Below are positions 27,294-35,341 of a DNA stretch of 64,000 nucleotides, in pieces. Source of the DNA: Roseovarius atlanticus (GTDB lineage Bacteria > Pseudomonadota > Alphaproteobacteria > Rhodobacterales > Rhodobacteraceae); the NCBI RefSeq assembly GCF_001441615.1, contig NZ_LAXJ01000018.1:87154-151153 (forward strand), in the 5' to 3' direction. Made by a program: the position numbers and the translations under genes. Under the pieces are notes generated by a model that had not been told where the DNA came from, searched no databases, and was given only the letters and a program-made list of their open reading frames with translations. Numbering within the stretch: position 1 is the stretch's first letter; the number at the start of each line of letters is the position of its first letter.

Positions 27294-27418
27294 GTCTTCC
27301 CTCTGTCTTGAAAAGCCTGCATGGCTGGGAAGTCTGGCTTTGCAGGCGCTGTCGCGCTGTGCTTAACCGCGAGGGACAGAAGAGTCTACGCCCAACATAT
27401 CACGAAAAGGAGGCGGCC
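27294..27418. promoter_or_regulatory. Divergent promoter region with inverted repeat
   Basis: The short gap between the binding-protein gene and the DUF2218 gene contains GCCTGCA (27315-27321) and TGCAGGC (27341-27347), a 7-base inverted repeat with a 19-base spacer. An overlapping AAAGCC/GGCTTT pairing is also possible. It could be a shared iron-responsive operator. No canonical Fur or Irr box was recognised. Confidence 0.4.
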
Positions 27419-27817
27419 ATGCCCACCCTCATCGGACGCATCGAAACCGAGCACGGCGCAAAATACCTTACCCAGCTTTGCAAGCACTTCGCCCACAAGA
27501 TCGACGCCACCTGGGACGGCAACCACGGCCGGGCCGATTTCGTCTTCGGTCCCGCGATCATGGAGGCCGACCCGAAAGGCCTCACCATCCACTTCGACGT
27601 GGACAAGGACGAAAACGTGCCCGCTGCCAAGAGCGTGATCGACAACCACCTCGTGACCTTCGCCCACCGCGAAAAGATCGAGGACATGGAATGGGCCACG
27701 ATCCCAATGCCGACGCAGAACATTGCGGTGCAGCAGCCCCAGCGCGGAATCAGGCCGCAGGCCCCGCGCCATCGACGGGACGACCCCACGGCCTGTCAAT
27801 GGCGCTTGAGGCTATAG
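27419..27817 (+). CDS. DUF2218-family protein in siderophore locus
   Basis: A 132-aa cytoplasmic protein. The N-terminal 95 residues match the DUF2218 pattern: IETEHGAKYLTQLCKHFAHK, then a strand-rich core, then the closing VIDNHLVTFAHREKIEDMEW. The tail is basic and glutamine/proline-rich. The ATG at 27419 has an excellent AAAGGAGG site five bases upstream. The same domain is fused to the siderophore-interacting reductase at 30084, so the family probably takes part in handling imported iron-siderophore. The molecular function is not known. Confidence 0.82.
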   Translation: MPTLIGRIETEHGAKYLTQLCKHFAHKIDATWDGNHGRADFVFGPAIMEADPKGLTIHFDVDKDENVPAAKSVIDNHLVTFAHREKIEDMEWATIPMPTQNIAVQQPQRGIRPQAPRHRRDDPTACQWRLRL

Positions 27818-27863
27818 ATCACAATCGTCCGCAAAGGCATCCAATCAGACCTTCGCCCATGGG

Positions 27864-27890
27864 TGACCGCGACCCTTACGGTCGCGATCA
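27864..27890. terminator. Hairpin between convergent DUF2218 and TonB receptor genes
   Basis: The 11-base arms TGACCGCGACC (27864-27874) and GGTCGCGATCA (27880-27890) have a single mismatch and enclose a CTTAC loop. It is placed between two converging stop codons. There is no T-run on either side, so it may work as a Rho-assisted or mRNA-protecting structure. Confidence 0.5.
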
Positions 27891-27935
27891 TCAAAGCGCC
27901 TTGCACGGACCCCGCCCACACGGGCAGAACCACGC

Positions 27936-29885
27936 TCAGAACCGCAGCGTGGCCCGCAGGTTGAAGGACCGGCCCGGTTCCCGCAACGGCGTCACAGTCG
28001 CGAATTCCTGGCCATAGGTCGCCCGCTCGGTATAGGTCTCGTCGAAGATGTTGTCGATCTCGGCGCGCACCGTCAGGTTCTCCATCCGGCGCGGCGTGTA
28101 CTCGGCAAAGGCATTGACCACCTCGAACCCGTCGATCTCGCCACCCGGCGCGCCCGCCGCCGATGTGTCGAACACGATCTGCGCATCCGCCCCCAGCGTC
28201 AGGCCCAGCCGATCCCAGGTGTTGGCCACCTCGAACACCAGGTTGTCGCCCAGGGGCGTGGTCAGGTAGCGTCCGATATAGCTATCGGCAGGGCCGCCGT
28301 TGACCTTGGTGTCGATATCGGCATAGGCGATCCGCGCAAAGCCGGTCGTCCACGTGTAGGCCGCGCCGATCTCGTACCCTTCGGTGTCGAGGTCGGACAC
28401 CTGCCCCGGCCCGCCATTGAAAAGGCCCGTGGCCGGGTCCAGCAAGGTGCGCGCGTTGTCGATATCGGTCTTGAACAGCTTGGCATTGAAGTCCCAGTTG
28501 CCGACCCGGTAATTGGCGCCAAGGTAATAGTTCTCGGACGTTACCGGCTCGATCGACGCCGGATAGGTCCAGGCGGTGTCGAACAGAAAGCTTTCCGCCA
28601 GCGCGATACCGCCCCACACGCGCGACGCCCCAGCACTGACCGTGATCGCATCGGTGACGTCGAAATCCCCGGCGATATTCGCCGACAGCCCGTCATTTTC
28701 ATAACGCGTGCCGTCGACGCCCTCGAACTCCTGGAAATCATAGCGCGCGCCTGTCGACAGCCGGATCCGCTCGGTGATATCCAGCTCCGCCTGCACGAAC
28801 AGACCGATATTCGTGGCCTGTTCCTCGGCAAAGAACACCGCCGTGCCCTCGCCGTTGATATCCGCCACGTCGCTGTAGAAATCGAGACCCGCGTTGACGG
28901 TGCCGTTCGCCACCTGGAACTCGTTCTGGATCTTGCCCGTGAAACTCGTGGTCTTGCCGGAATAGGCGTCCGTCGCGCCCGGCATCGGCCCGGTGTAAAG
29001 GTCGGTCGAGTTATAGGCGATCTGCACCGACGGGTTCCAAATCTCTGTGGTGTTCCCGAACCGGTAGGACAGCACCAGGTTCTGGCGCTCCAGCGTGTAT
29101 GTCCTTGTGTCCAGCACGCCGCGCAATCCCGCGAAATCCGCCCGCAGGGGCCGCTGCGCATCGTCGCGCACGATCTCGTAGCCCAGTTCCAGCCGTCCGC
29201 CATTGTCGGCATTGAACGCCACCTTGGCCAGGCCACTGGTCAGCCCCGTGCCCGACCCGGTGATTTCCCCGCCGGAGCCGTCCTCGCGAACACCCCCGTC
29301 GGCATATTTCCCAAAGGCGAGGTATTCGAACCGCCCCGACACGCCGAAAAGCGCCAGGCTGTTGGTAAAGACATCGCCATTGCTCTGGTACTCCGTGATG
29401 AAGCGCCCGCCAAACGTGCGCCCCTCTTCCAACAGGTCGCCCACATCCTTCGTCTCGAACGCAATCGCGCCGGCCATCGCCCCCGGCCCCGCATCCGCCG
29501 GCGCCACGCCGGGATCGACCCGCACCGCCTTCAGCAGTTCGGGGTCGATATAGGTCGTCGCACTGTGGTGAAAGATCCGGTTGTTCTGCCGCGCCCCGTC
29601 GATGGTGACGTTCAGGTTGTTCTCCTCGACCCCGTTCACATAGATCTTCTGCGAAATGGGCAGCGAGCTTCCCACCGACACCGACGGCTCGGATTTGAAG
29701 ACCTCCTGCAGGTCCTTCGGCGTCGTGCGCGTCAGGTCCTCGTTGTCGATCCCGATAGAGGTGGTGGCATCCGACCCGATATAGATCGTGCCAAGAACGA
29801 ACGGCTCGGGCGCTTGCGCGAACGCGCTTCCGGTGCCGATGATGAAAATAGCCGACGCATACGGCGTGACAGTGCGCATATCCAT
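27936..29885 (-). CDS. TonB-dependent outer-membrane receptor 2
   Basis: Outer-membrane receptor (649 aa), paralogous to receptor 1. The signal peptide ends near GSAFAQAP. The plug carries IYVNGVEENNLNVTIDGARQ and VRVDPGVAPADAGPG. The barrel ends with FNLRATLRF, a standard final-strand phenylalanine. It lies downstream of the SIP/FecCDE operon on the same strand after a 198-base gap. The plug motifs also occur in haem/haemoglobin receptor families, but the neighbours are all siderophore functions, so a ferric siderophore is favoured. Confidence 0.87.
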   Translation of the reverse strand: MDMRTVTPYASAIFIIGTGSAFAQAPEPFVLGTIYIGSDATTSIGIDNEDLTRTTPKDLQEVFKSEPSVSVGSSLPISQKIYVNGVEENNLNVTIDGARQNNRIFHHSATTYIDPELLKAVRVDPGVAPADAGPGAMAGAIAFETKDVGDLLEEGRTFGGRFITEYQSNGDVFTNSLALFGVSGRFEYLAFGKYADGGVREDGSGGEITGSGTGLTSGLAKVAFNADNGGRLELGYEIVRDDAQRPLRADFAGLRGVLDTRTYTLERQNLVLSYRFGNTTEIWNPSVQIAYNSTDLYTGPMPGATDAYSGKTTSFTGKIQNEFQVANGTVNAGLDFYSDVADINGEGTAVFFAEEQATNIGLFVQAELDITERIRLSTGARYDFQEFEGVDGTRYENDGLSANIAGDFDVTDAITVSAGASRVWGGIALAESFLFDTAWTYPASIEPVTSENYYLGANYRVGNWDFNAKLFKTDIDNARTLLDPATGLFNGGPGQVSDLDTEGYEIGAAYTWTTGFARIAYADIDTKVNGGPADSYIGRYLTTPLGDNLVFEVANTWDRLGLTLGADAQIVFDTSAAGAPGGEIDGFEVVNAFAEYTPRRMENLTVRAEIDNIFDETYTERATYGQEFATVTPLREPGRSFNLRATLRF

Positions 29886-30083
29886 TCCCCAGTGAATTCC
29901 GATTTTTCTGGGTAGCGGATGAATGGCTGCCTATCGGGCACGCTTGTCACGCAGCGCACCGGATTGCAAGCAAAACTGGCCGTGCCGCTCCTCCGTCGAG
30001 ATACAGGCCAAGGGCCGAACGCCGCGTGAACCTCGTCGGATGCGCAACGTTCCACGAACGGCAGACGGTCTCGAAACAGCGGC

Positions 30084-31118
30084 TCACGCCTCCCAGTAAT
30101 AGGCGAAATAGCCCTCCGACGGGTCCAGTCCCAGCAGGTGCCGGAACCGGTGCTTCGCCTTACGCACCAGGGCCTTCTCGGCCGCGACCCAGACAAAGCG
30201 GTCGGTCCCCTGCGGCACGGGCGCCATCGAAAGGTGATCCCAAAGCGCCTCGTTCCTGGCGCGCACGCACCAGCTCAGGGCGATCCCGTCGGGCCGGGGC
30301 ACGTCGCAGATATCCGCATCGGTGCCCACTTCCACAATCGCATGTCCCCGCCGCCCGGGCGCCGACGCCTGCAGGATCCGGCGGATCGCCGGCAGCGCCG
30401 TTTCATCCCCGGCGATCAGGATGTCACCGCCCGGCGGAAACCCCCCGCTTCCCGGCCCACTGATCCCTACAACGTCGCCGGGCCGTGCCGCCCGCGCCCA
30501 GGACGTGGCCCGCCCACCCTCGTGTTCGAACACGTCAAACGCAAATCGGCCGCGTTCGGGATCGAGCGCGACAAACGTATAGGCCGCCCGGTGCAGCCTG
30601 TCGGCACCGTCGGGCATCACGGTCCGTCCGTTGGCGTCAAGCCGCGGCCACACAGGCGCACGCCCCTCCGGCGGCAGCAGCAACGAGAAATGCATTCCGC
30701 GTTCTTCCGACAGCCGCCTGGTATCGGCACAGTCCAGCGTGACGCGCAGGAAATTTGCGCCGACGCGGCGAATGCCGCGCACGGTTGCGGTGCAGAAATT
30801 CAGCGGCGGCCGGTTGCGCAGGATATCTCCCTGCCATCCCGCACCCAGGGCCAGATCCGGCGCGACATGCTCGAGGATATGGTGCAGGTAATCGCGGATA
30901 TTCTGCAACGCGGTCGCATCGCCGGCCTCGATACGCGCCTCAAGCGCGGCATCGCCGACCTCCAGCGAAACCGTGGCCAGTGGCGGACGCACGATCAGGC
31001 CGCGGGCGGTCTCTTCCACCTCAAGTTCTGCATCGCGCGCATGGGCCGCGATGTGCGGGACAAGATCGTCCGGCATGGCACCCCGAAACGTGGCTGACGC
31101 GTGCACGGGTCCGCTCAT
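30084..31118 (-). CDS. Siderophore-interacting ferric reductase with N-terminal DUF2218 domain
   Basis: Flavin-dependent reductase (344 aa) that would release iron from imported ferric siderophore with NAD(P)H. Residues 1-100 form a DUF2218-like domain (LVPHIAAHARDAELEVEETA, ending in HILEHVAPDLALGAGW). The FAD-binding barrel spans about 110-235, with RRVGANFLRVTLD and FDVFEHEGGRATSWARAA. The C-terminal SIP domain spans about 240-344 and ends in GYFAYYWEA, a hallmark of ViuB-type proteins. It overlaps the ATPase gene by four bases and ends the leftward operon. The fusion is not an assembly artefact: the frame is continuous and the codon use even. Confidence 0.9.
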   Translation of the reverse strand: MSGPVHASATFRGAMPDDLVPHIAAHARDAELEVEETARGLIVRPPLATVSLEVGDAALEARIEAGDATALQNIRDYLHHILEHVAPDLALGAGWQGDILRNRPPLNFCTATVRGIRRVGANFLRVTLDCADTRRLSEERGMHFSLLLPPEGRAPVWPRLDANGRTVMPDGADRLHRAAYTFVALDPERGRFAFDVFEHEGGRATSWARAARPGDVVGISGPGSGGFPPGGDILIAGDETALPAIRRILQASAPGRRGHAIVEVGTDADICDVPRPDGIALSWCVRARNEALWDHLSMAPVPQGTDRFVWVAAEKALVRKAKHRFRHLLGLDPSEGYFAYYWEA

Positions 31119-31936
31119 GATGCAATAACCTCCGCCGCCCGGTCACGCGTTCCCGAATGACGGCCCAGGGGCAGCATCATCGGTTTGCCAGAGGTCGGAT
31201 CAGGCATGATGCGGCACGCCACGCCAAAGACCTCTCTCACCATGGTCTCGGTCAAAACCGTCTCGGGCGCGCCCGCCGCATGAACCACGCCACCCCGCAT
31301 CGCGACAAGCTGGTCGGCATAGCGGGCGGCAAGGTTCAGGTCGTGCAGGACCATGACGATCGTGGTGCCCCGCGCCCGGTTCAGATCGACCAGAAGGTCG
31401 AGGATGTCCACCTGGTGCGCTATATCCAGAAAGGTCGTCGGCTCGTCCAGCAACAGGATATCGGTCTCCTGCGCCAGCGCCATCGCGATCCAGACCCGTT
31501 GGCGCTGCCCCCCGGACAGCTGGTCGACCTCCCGGTCCGCAAGGTCGGTCGTGCGTGTCGCGTCAAGCGCGGCGGCCACGGCCCTGTCGTCGGCAACGGT
31601 CCAGCGCGACAGCAGGCCCTGGTGCGGATGGCGCCCGTGGCTGACCAGGTCCGCCACCGTGATCCCGTCCGGGGCCACCGGTGTCTGTGGCAAAAGACCC
31701 AATTGGCGGGCCAGCTCCCGCGTGGGCACATCGCGAACCGAGCGGCCGTCAAGAACCACCCGCCCCGCGCTCGGCCGCAACAGCCGCGCCATGCAGCGCA
31801 GCAATGTGGACTTGCCACAGGCATTGGCGCCCACAATCGCCGTGATGTCTCCGGGCGATACCGCAAGGTCCAGATCCGCCAGGATCCGGCGCGCGCCATA
31901 GCCGGCGTCCAGCGCATGAACGGTCAATGTGGCCAT
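31115..31936 (-). CDS. Ferric-siderophore ABC transporter ATPase (FecE/FepC type)
   Basis: ATPase (273 aa). Walker A is GANACGKST, with the unusual A-C in place of the common G-A. The signature is LSGGQRQRVWI, Walker B is ILLLDEPTTFLD, and the switch histidine is in VLHDLNLAARYAD. This TTFLD variant is typical of enterobactin/ferrichrome systems. ATG 31936 overlaps the permease stop; a much longer open frame upstream is spurious. It belongs to the second importer of the island. Confidence 0.92.
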   Translation of the reverse strand: MATLTVHALDAGYGARRILADLDLAVSPGDITAIVGANACGKSTLLRCMARLLRPSAGRVVLDGRSVRDVPTRELARQLGLLPQTPVAPDGITVADLVSHGRHPHQGLLSRWTVADDRAVAAALDATRTTDLADREVDQLSGGQRQRVWIAMALAQETDILLLDEPTTFLDIAHQVDILDLLVDLNRARGTTIVMVLHDLNLAARYADQLVAMRGGVVHAAGAPETVLTETMVREVFGVACRIMPDPTSGKPMMLPLGRHSGTRDRAAEVIAS

Positions 31937-32979
31937 CAGTCTGCTCCGTTTCGGTGGGACCGGATGATCAGGTAAATCAGGTAAGGCGCGCCCAGGGCGC
32001 CGGTCACCACCCCCACCGGATAGCGCCCCGGCAAAAGATGCTGGCCCGCGTAATCGCCCAACAGCACCAGCAGCGCGCCGATCAGCGCCGCCGCCAGCAG
32101 CGGCGACCGCCCCGGTCCGGCGATACGCTTGGCAATGGGCCCGGACAGAAACGCGACAAAGGCGATCGGGCCCGACACCGCGGTGGCCACCGCGATCAGC
32201 CCGACCGCGGCCAGAACCGCTCCAAGCTTTGCCCACCCAAGCGGCACGCCCAGCGCCGCGGCGGCATCGTCGCCCAGCCGCAGCGCCTCCAGCGTGTCGC
32301 GACGCCAGATCAGCGGCCCGCCCAATAGAACCAGCGCCACGAAGACCGGCACCGCCTCGGCCAGCGTCGCGCCGTTGACGCTCCCGGTAAGCCAGCGCAG
32401 GGCATCCTGCAACGACCAGGCCGGCGCGCGCGACAGGACATAGGCGATCATGCTGTCCAGCATCGCGGACAGCCCGATCCCGATCAGGATCAGCCGCGCG
32501 CCCGAAACGCCGTCGCGCCACGCCAGCCCGTAGATCAGCAGCGCCACCAATATCCCCGCCAGCACGGCCGCGACCGACACCGCCATCCCGCTCCAGCCCA
32601 GAATGACGATGGCGAACACGGCCGCCGCGCTGGCCCCGGCGCTGATCCCGATGATGTCGGGGCTGGCCAGCGGATTGCGCAGCAAGGTCTGAAAGATCAC
32701 CCCGCCCAGGCCAAAGCTCATGCCGGCCAGGATCGACAACACGGCCCGGGGAAGGCGCAGTTCCAGAACGCTGAAACCGGCGCCCGGCACGTCCTGCCCG
32801 GCAAGCACGCGCAGAACGTCCCCCGGCGGGGTCATGGTGGGCCCGGTCATCAGCGTCAGCCCCACACCTGCGGCCACCAGGCTCAGCAAAAGGGTGACCA
32901 GCCGCAGCCGTGCCTTTTGCCGCGACCGTCGCAGCCCCGCCAGCCCGGCGGTCGCATCGGTATGCACGCTCAGGCTCAC
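31936..32979 (-). CDS. Ferric-siderophore ABC permease (FecD/FepG type)
   Basis: FecCD-family permease (347 aa). The LRLPRAVLSILAGMSFGLGG helix, NPLASPDIIGISAGASAAAV and GPIAFVAFLSGPIAKRI elements are all present. It starts at GTG 32979, overlapping the preceding permease by four bases (GTGA), and has an arginine-rich cytoplasmic N-terminus. Confidence 0.91.
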   Translation of the reverse strand: MSLSVHTDATAGLAGLRRSRQKARLRLVTLLLSLVAAGVGLTLMTGPTMTPPGDVLRVLAGQDVPGAGFSVLELRLPRAVLSILAGMSFGLGGVIFQTLLRNPLASPDIIGISAGASAAAVFAIVILGWSGMAVSVAAVLAGILVALLIYGLAWRDGVSGARLILIGIGLSAMLDSMIAYVLSRAPAWSLQDALRWLTGSVNGATLAEAVPVFVALVLLGGPLIWRRDTLEALRLGDDAAAALGVPLGWAKLGAVLAAVGLIAVATAVSGPIAFVAFLSGPIAKRIAGPGRSPLLAAALIGALLVLLGDYAGQHLLPGRYPVGVVTGALGAPYLIYLIIRSHRNGAD

Positions 32980-34016
32980 AGGTCACGCACCCGGCGTTTG
33001 CGCACGATCCAGATAAAGAAAGGCGCACCGACAAAGGCCGTGACGATGCCGACATCCATCTCCGACGGACGCGCGACAACGCGTCCGATCACGTCCGCGC
33101 CGATCAGCAGGATCGCGCCCGTCAGGGCCGAGAACGGCAACAGCCAACGATGGTCCACGCCCACCAGCAAGCGGCAGACATGCGGCACGACAAGCCCGAC
33201 AAATCCGATCGGTCCGCAGATCGCCGTGGTCGCGCCACACAACAGCACCGCGCCCAGCGCTGCCGCCACCCGCGCCCAGACGACATGCGCCCCCAGCCCC
33301 GCCGCCGCGTCGTCGCCCAGCGCCAGCAGGTTCAGGCTGCGCGCCGACAGCAGGCACAGGACCAGCCCGGCCAGCAGAAAGGGCAAACAGGGCACGATGG
33401 CGTCGAAACTGGCGCCGCCGATGCCGCCCACCTGCCAGGCGCGCACGCCGCCCGCGATATCGTTGCGCGGCAGGATGATCGCGACGGTGAAGGACGACGC
33501 GGCGATGGCCGTCGCGGCCCCGGCAAGGGCCAGCTTCAACGGGGTCGCGCCGCCGCGCCCCAAAGACCCGATCGCATAGACGAAACAGGCGGCCAGTCCG
33601 GCGCCGAAAATGGCGGTCCAAAGAAACGCATCAAGGGTCTGCATACCGAACCACGCAATGCCGATGACCACCGCCATGGCGGCGCCTGCATTCACCCCCA
33701 GGATGCCGGGGTCGGCCAGCGGATTGCGAGTGACACCCTGCATCACCGCGCCCGCAAGGCCCAGCGCCGCACCCGCCAGCACCGCCAGTACCGTGCGCGG
33801 CACGCGCACCGCAACCACCGCCCGGGCCATCGTGTCGGTGGACCCCGACACACCTGCTGCAATGTCCGCCCACGCAACCTCGCGCGTGCCCAGGCTGACC
33901 GAAACCAGGCAGGCCAGAGCCAGCACCGCCAGCACCACCCCCAGCCAGACCAGACGGCGCCCCCGGGAGCGCCGCAAGGCGACAAAGCCCGCCCCTGTCG
34001 CGGTGGCGCCGGTCAT
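32976..34016 (-). CDS. Ferric-siderophore ABC permease (FecC/FepD type)
   Basis: Partner permease (346 aa) with VRVPRTVLAVLAGAALGLAG, NPLADPGILGVNAGAAMAVV and the ATPase-contact loop GPIGFVGLVVPHVCRLL. It overlaps the binding-protein gene by four bases (ATGA). These motifs are the textbook FepD/FecC form, unlike the divergent permeases of the first importer, so the two systems are probably of separate origin. Confidence 0.92.
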   Translation of the reverse strand: MTGATATGAGFVALRRSRGRRLVWLGVVLAVLALACLVSVSLGTREVAWADIAAGVSGSTDTMARAVVAVRVPRTVLAVLAGAALGLAGAVMQGVTRNPLADPGILGVNAGAAMAVVIGIAWFGMQTLDAFLWTAIFGAGLAACFVYAIGSLGRGGATPLKLALAGAATAIAASSFTVAIILPRNDIAGGVRAWQVGGIGGASFDAIVPCLPFLLAGLVLCLLSARSLNLLALGDDAAAGLGAHVVWARVAAALGAVLLCGATTAICGPIGFVGLVVPHVCRLLVGVDHRWLLPFSALTGAILLIGADVIGRVVARPSEMDVGIVTAFVGAPFFIWIVRKRRVRDL

Positions 34017-35002
34017 TCCGCCTTGCGCGCCGCATCCGCCAGTCGCGCGACATAGTCCTTCAGGACATAGGGAATGGACAGCGGCGTCGGATTGGCGGCC
34101 GTACCCACCGGATCGTTGCCCAACAGAACGACAGCGCCGCGTTCGACCGTCTTCATCCGCGAGGTCAGCAGGTTGTCCTGAACGCGCTCCAGCAGCGCCG
34201 GCCCCCCATAGGTCACCACGATGTCCACATCCTCGAACGCATCTATCTTCTCGGCGCTGATTTCACCGGCATAGCGACCGGGCTCGGTGGCCTCGCGCAC
34301 CGCCTGCGGCAAGCCCAGACCAAGGTCTTCCAGAAACCGCACGCGCGGGTCATTCGCCGAGTAGAAACGGATCACGCTCAGGTCGCGGATATCCAGATGC
34401 GTCACGAACATCGCCGTCTTGCCCGCGATCTCGGGATTCCGGGCGGCCACGTCCGAAATCTCCGCTTCGATCTCCGCCACCAGCGCGTCGCCCTCCGCGC
34501 CCAGCCCCAGTCCGGCCGCATTCAGCCGGATCATCTCGCGCCAGCCGGTCGACCACGGTGCGTCGGTATAGGCGATCACCGGGGCGATACGGCTCAGGAT
34601 GTCGTAATCGGATTGCGACAGACCGGAATACGCGGCCAGGATGATATCCGGCCGTGTCGCCGCAACGGCCTCAAAGTCGATCCCGTCGCCTTCGTCGAAC
34701 AGTACGGGCGTGTCGGCGCCCAGTTCCGTCAACCTTTCCGCGACCCAAGGCAAAACCCCGTCCCCGTCATCGTCGCCGAAATTCGCCCGGGCGAACCCGA
34801 CAGGCACGACCCCCAGCGCCAGCGGCACCTCGTGGTTGGCCCATGCGACCGTCGCCACCCGTTCCGGCCTGTCCGGCACGGTCGTTTCGCCGAACGCGTG
34901 CTCGATCGTGACCGGGAAATCCTGCGCGGCGGCGGGGGCCGCGGTGGCACACCCAAGCCAGACTGCGCAAAGCGCAAAAGCTGGTTTCAAGCTTGGCAAC
35001 AC
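34013..35002 (-). CDS. Iron-siderophore periplasmic binding protein
   Basis: FepB/FhuD-like binding protein (329 aa). It starts at GTG 35002 with a signal peptide rich in alanine ending near AAPAAAQ. The core pattern is IEHAFGETTVPDRPERVATV, then LGVVPVGFA, TRPDIILAAYSGLSQSDYDI and a C-terminal IPYVLKDYVARLADAA. It is the first gene of the leftward operon, divergent from receptor 3. The ligand is unknown; hydroxamate or catecholate complexes are both possible. Confidence 0.9.
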   Translation of the reverse strand: MLPSLKPAFALCAVWLGCATAAPAAAQDFPVTIEHAFGETTVPDRPERVATVAWANHEVPLALGVVPVGFARANFGDDDGDGVLPWVAERLTELGADTPVLFDEGDGIDFEAVAATRPDIILAAYSGLSQSDYDILSRIAPVIAYTDAPWSTGWREMIRLNAAGLGLGAEGDALVAEIEAEISDVAARNPEIAGKTAMFVTHLDIRDLSVIRFYSANDPRVRFLEDLGLGLPQAVREATEPGRYAGEISAEKIDAFEDVDIVVTYGGPALLERVQDNLLTSRMKTVERGAVVLLGNDPVGTAANPTPLSIPYVLKDYVARLADAARKAE

Positions 35003-35101
35003 TGGGCTTCGCGGCCTCCGAATGGTGTGACTATCCTTTACGTGTGCCCTTCGGCTAGTCGTTCCCGCGGCGCGGCGTCAAGCGGCAGCGGGCCGCACGC
35101 A

Positions 35102-35149
35102 TGATAAATCCGACAAAAATTATCAATTTTCCAGAGAATCCGACAAAAA
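35102..35149. promoter_or_regulatory. Direct repeats and dyad in divergent iron promoter
   Basis: The 339-base gap (35003-35341) between the binding-protein gene and receptor 3 contains an AT-rich core. AATCCGACAAAAA occurs twice, at 35107-35119 and 35137-35149, exactly 30 bases apart, about three helical turns. The first copy also sits within a TGATAA (35102-35107) / TTATCA (35120-35125) dyad. Tandem direct repeats suit an AraC-family activator, and one is encoded at 37495. The rest of the gap shows no gene. Confidence 0.6.
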
Positions 35150-35341
35150 CAATCAGATTATACAATACAAACTCGCCCGATCCTGCGTTATGTGCCGCCG
35201 ATACTGACCGGGCTGCCTGGGCTCAAACCGGGTGAGTCGGGTCAGACGCGCCGGGGTCTCGAATCCGCGAAATCCGCGCTCCCGCCATCTGCCAGGCAGC
35301 ACGCCAGCATGTCAGTCACGTCAGAAGAATGGAAATACGCC

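Noticed and set aside
21647..29885. Haem receptor assignment for TonB receptors 1 and 2
   Set aside because: Plug motifs are shared with haem/haemoglobin receptors, but no haem oxygenase, HmuS or haem-type binding protein is nearby. The neighbours are siderophore importers, so substrate was left open.
31937..33079. Upstream extension of the FecE-type ATPase frame to 33079
   Set aside because: The extension is a shadow of the permease genes on the same strand. The real ATPase start with MATLTV overlaps the permease stop at 31936.
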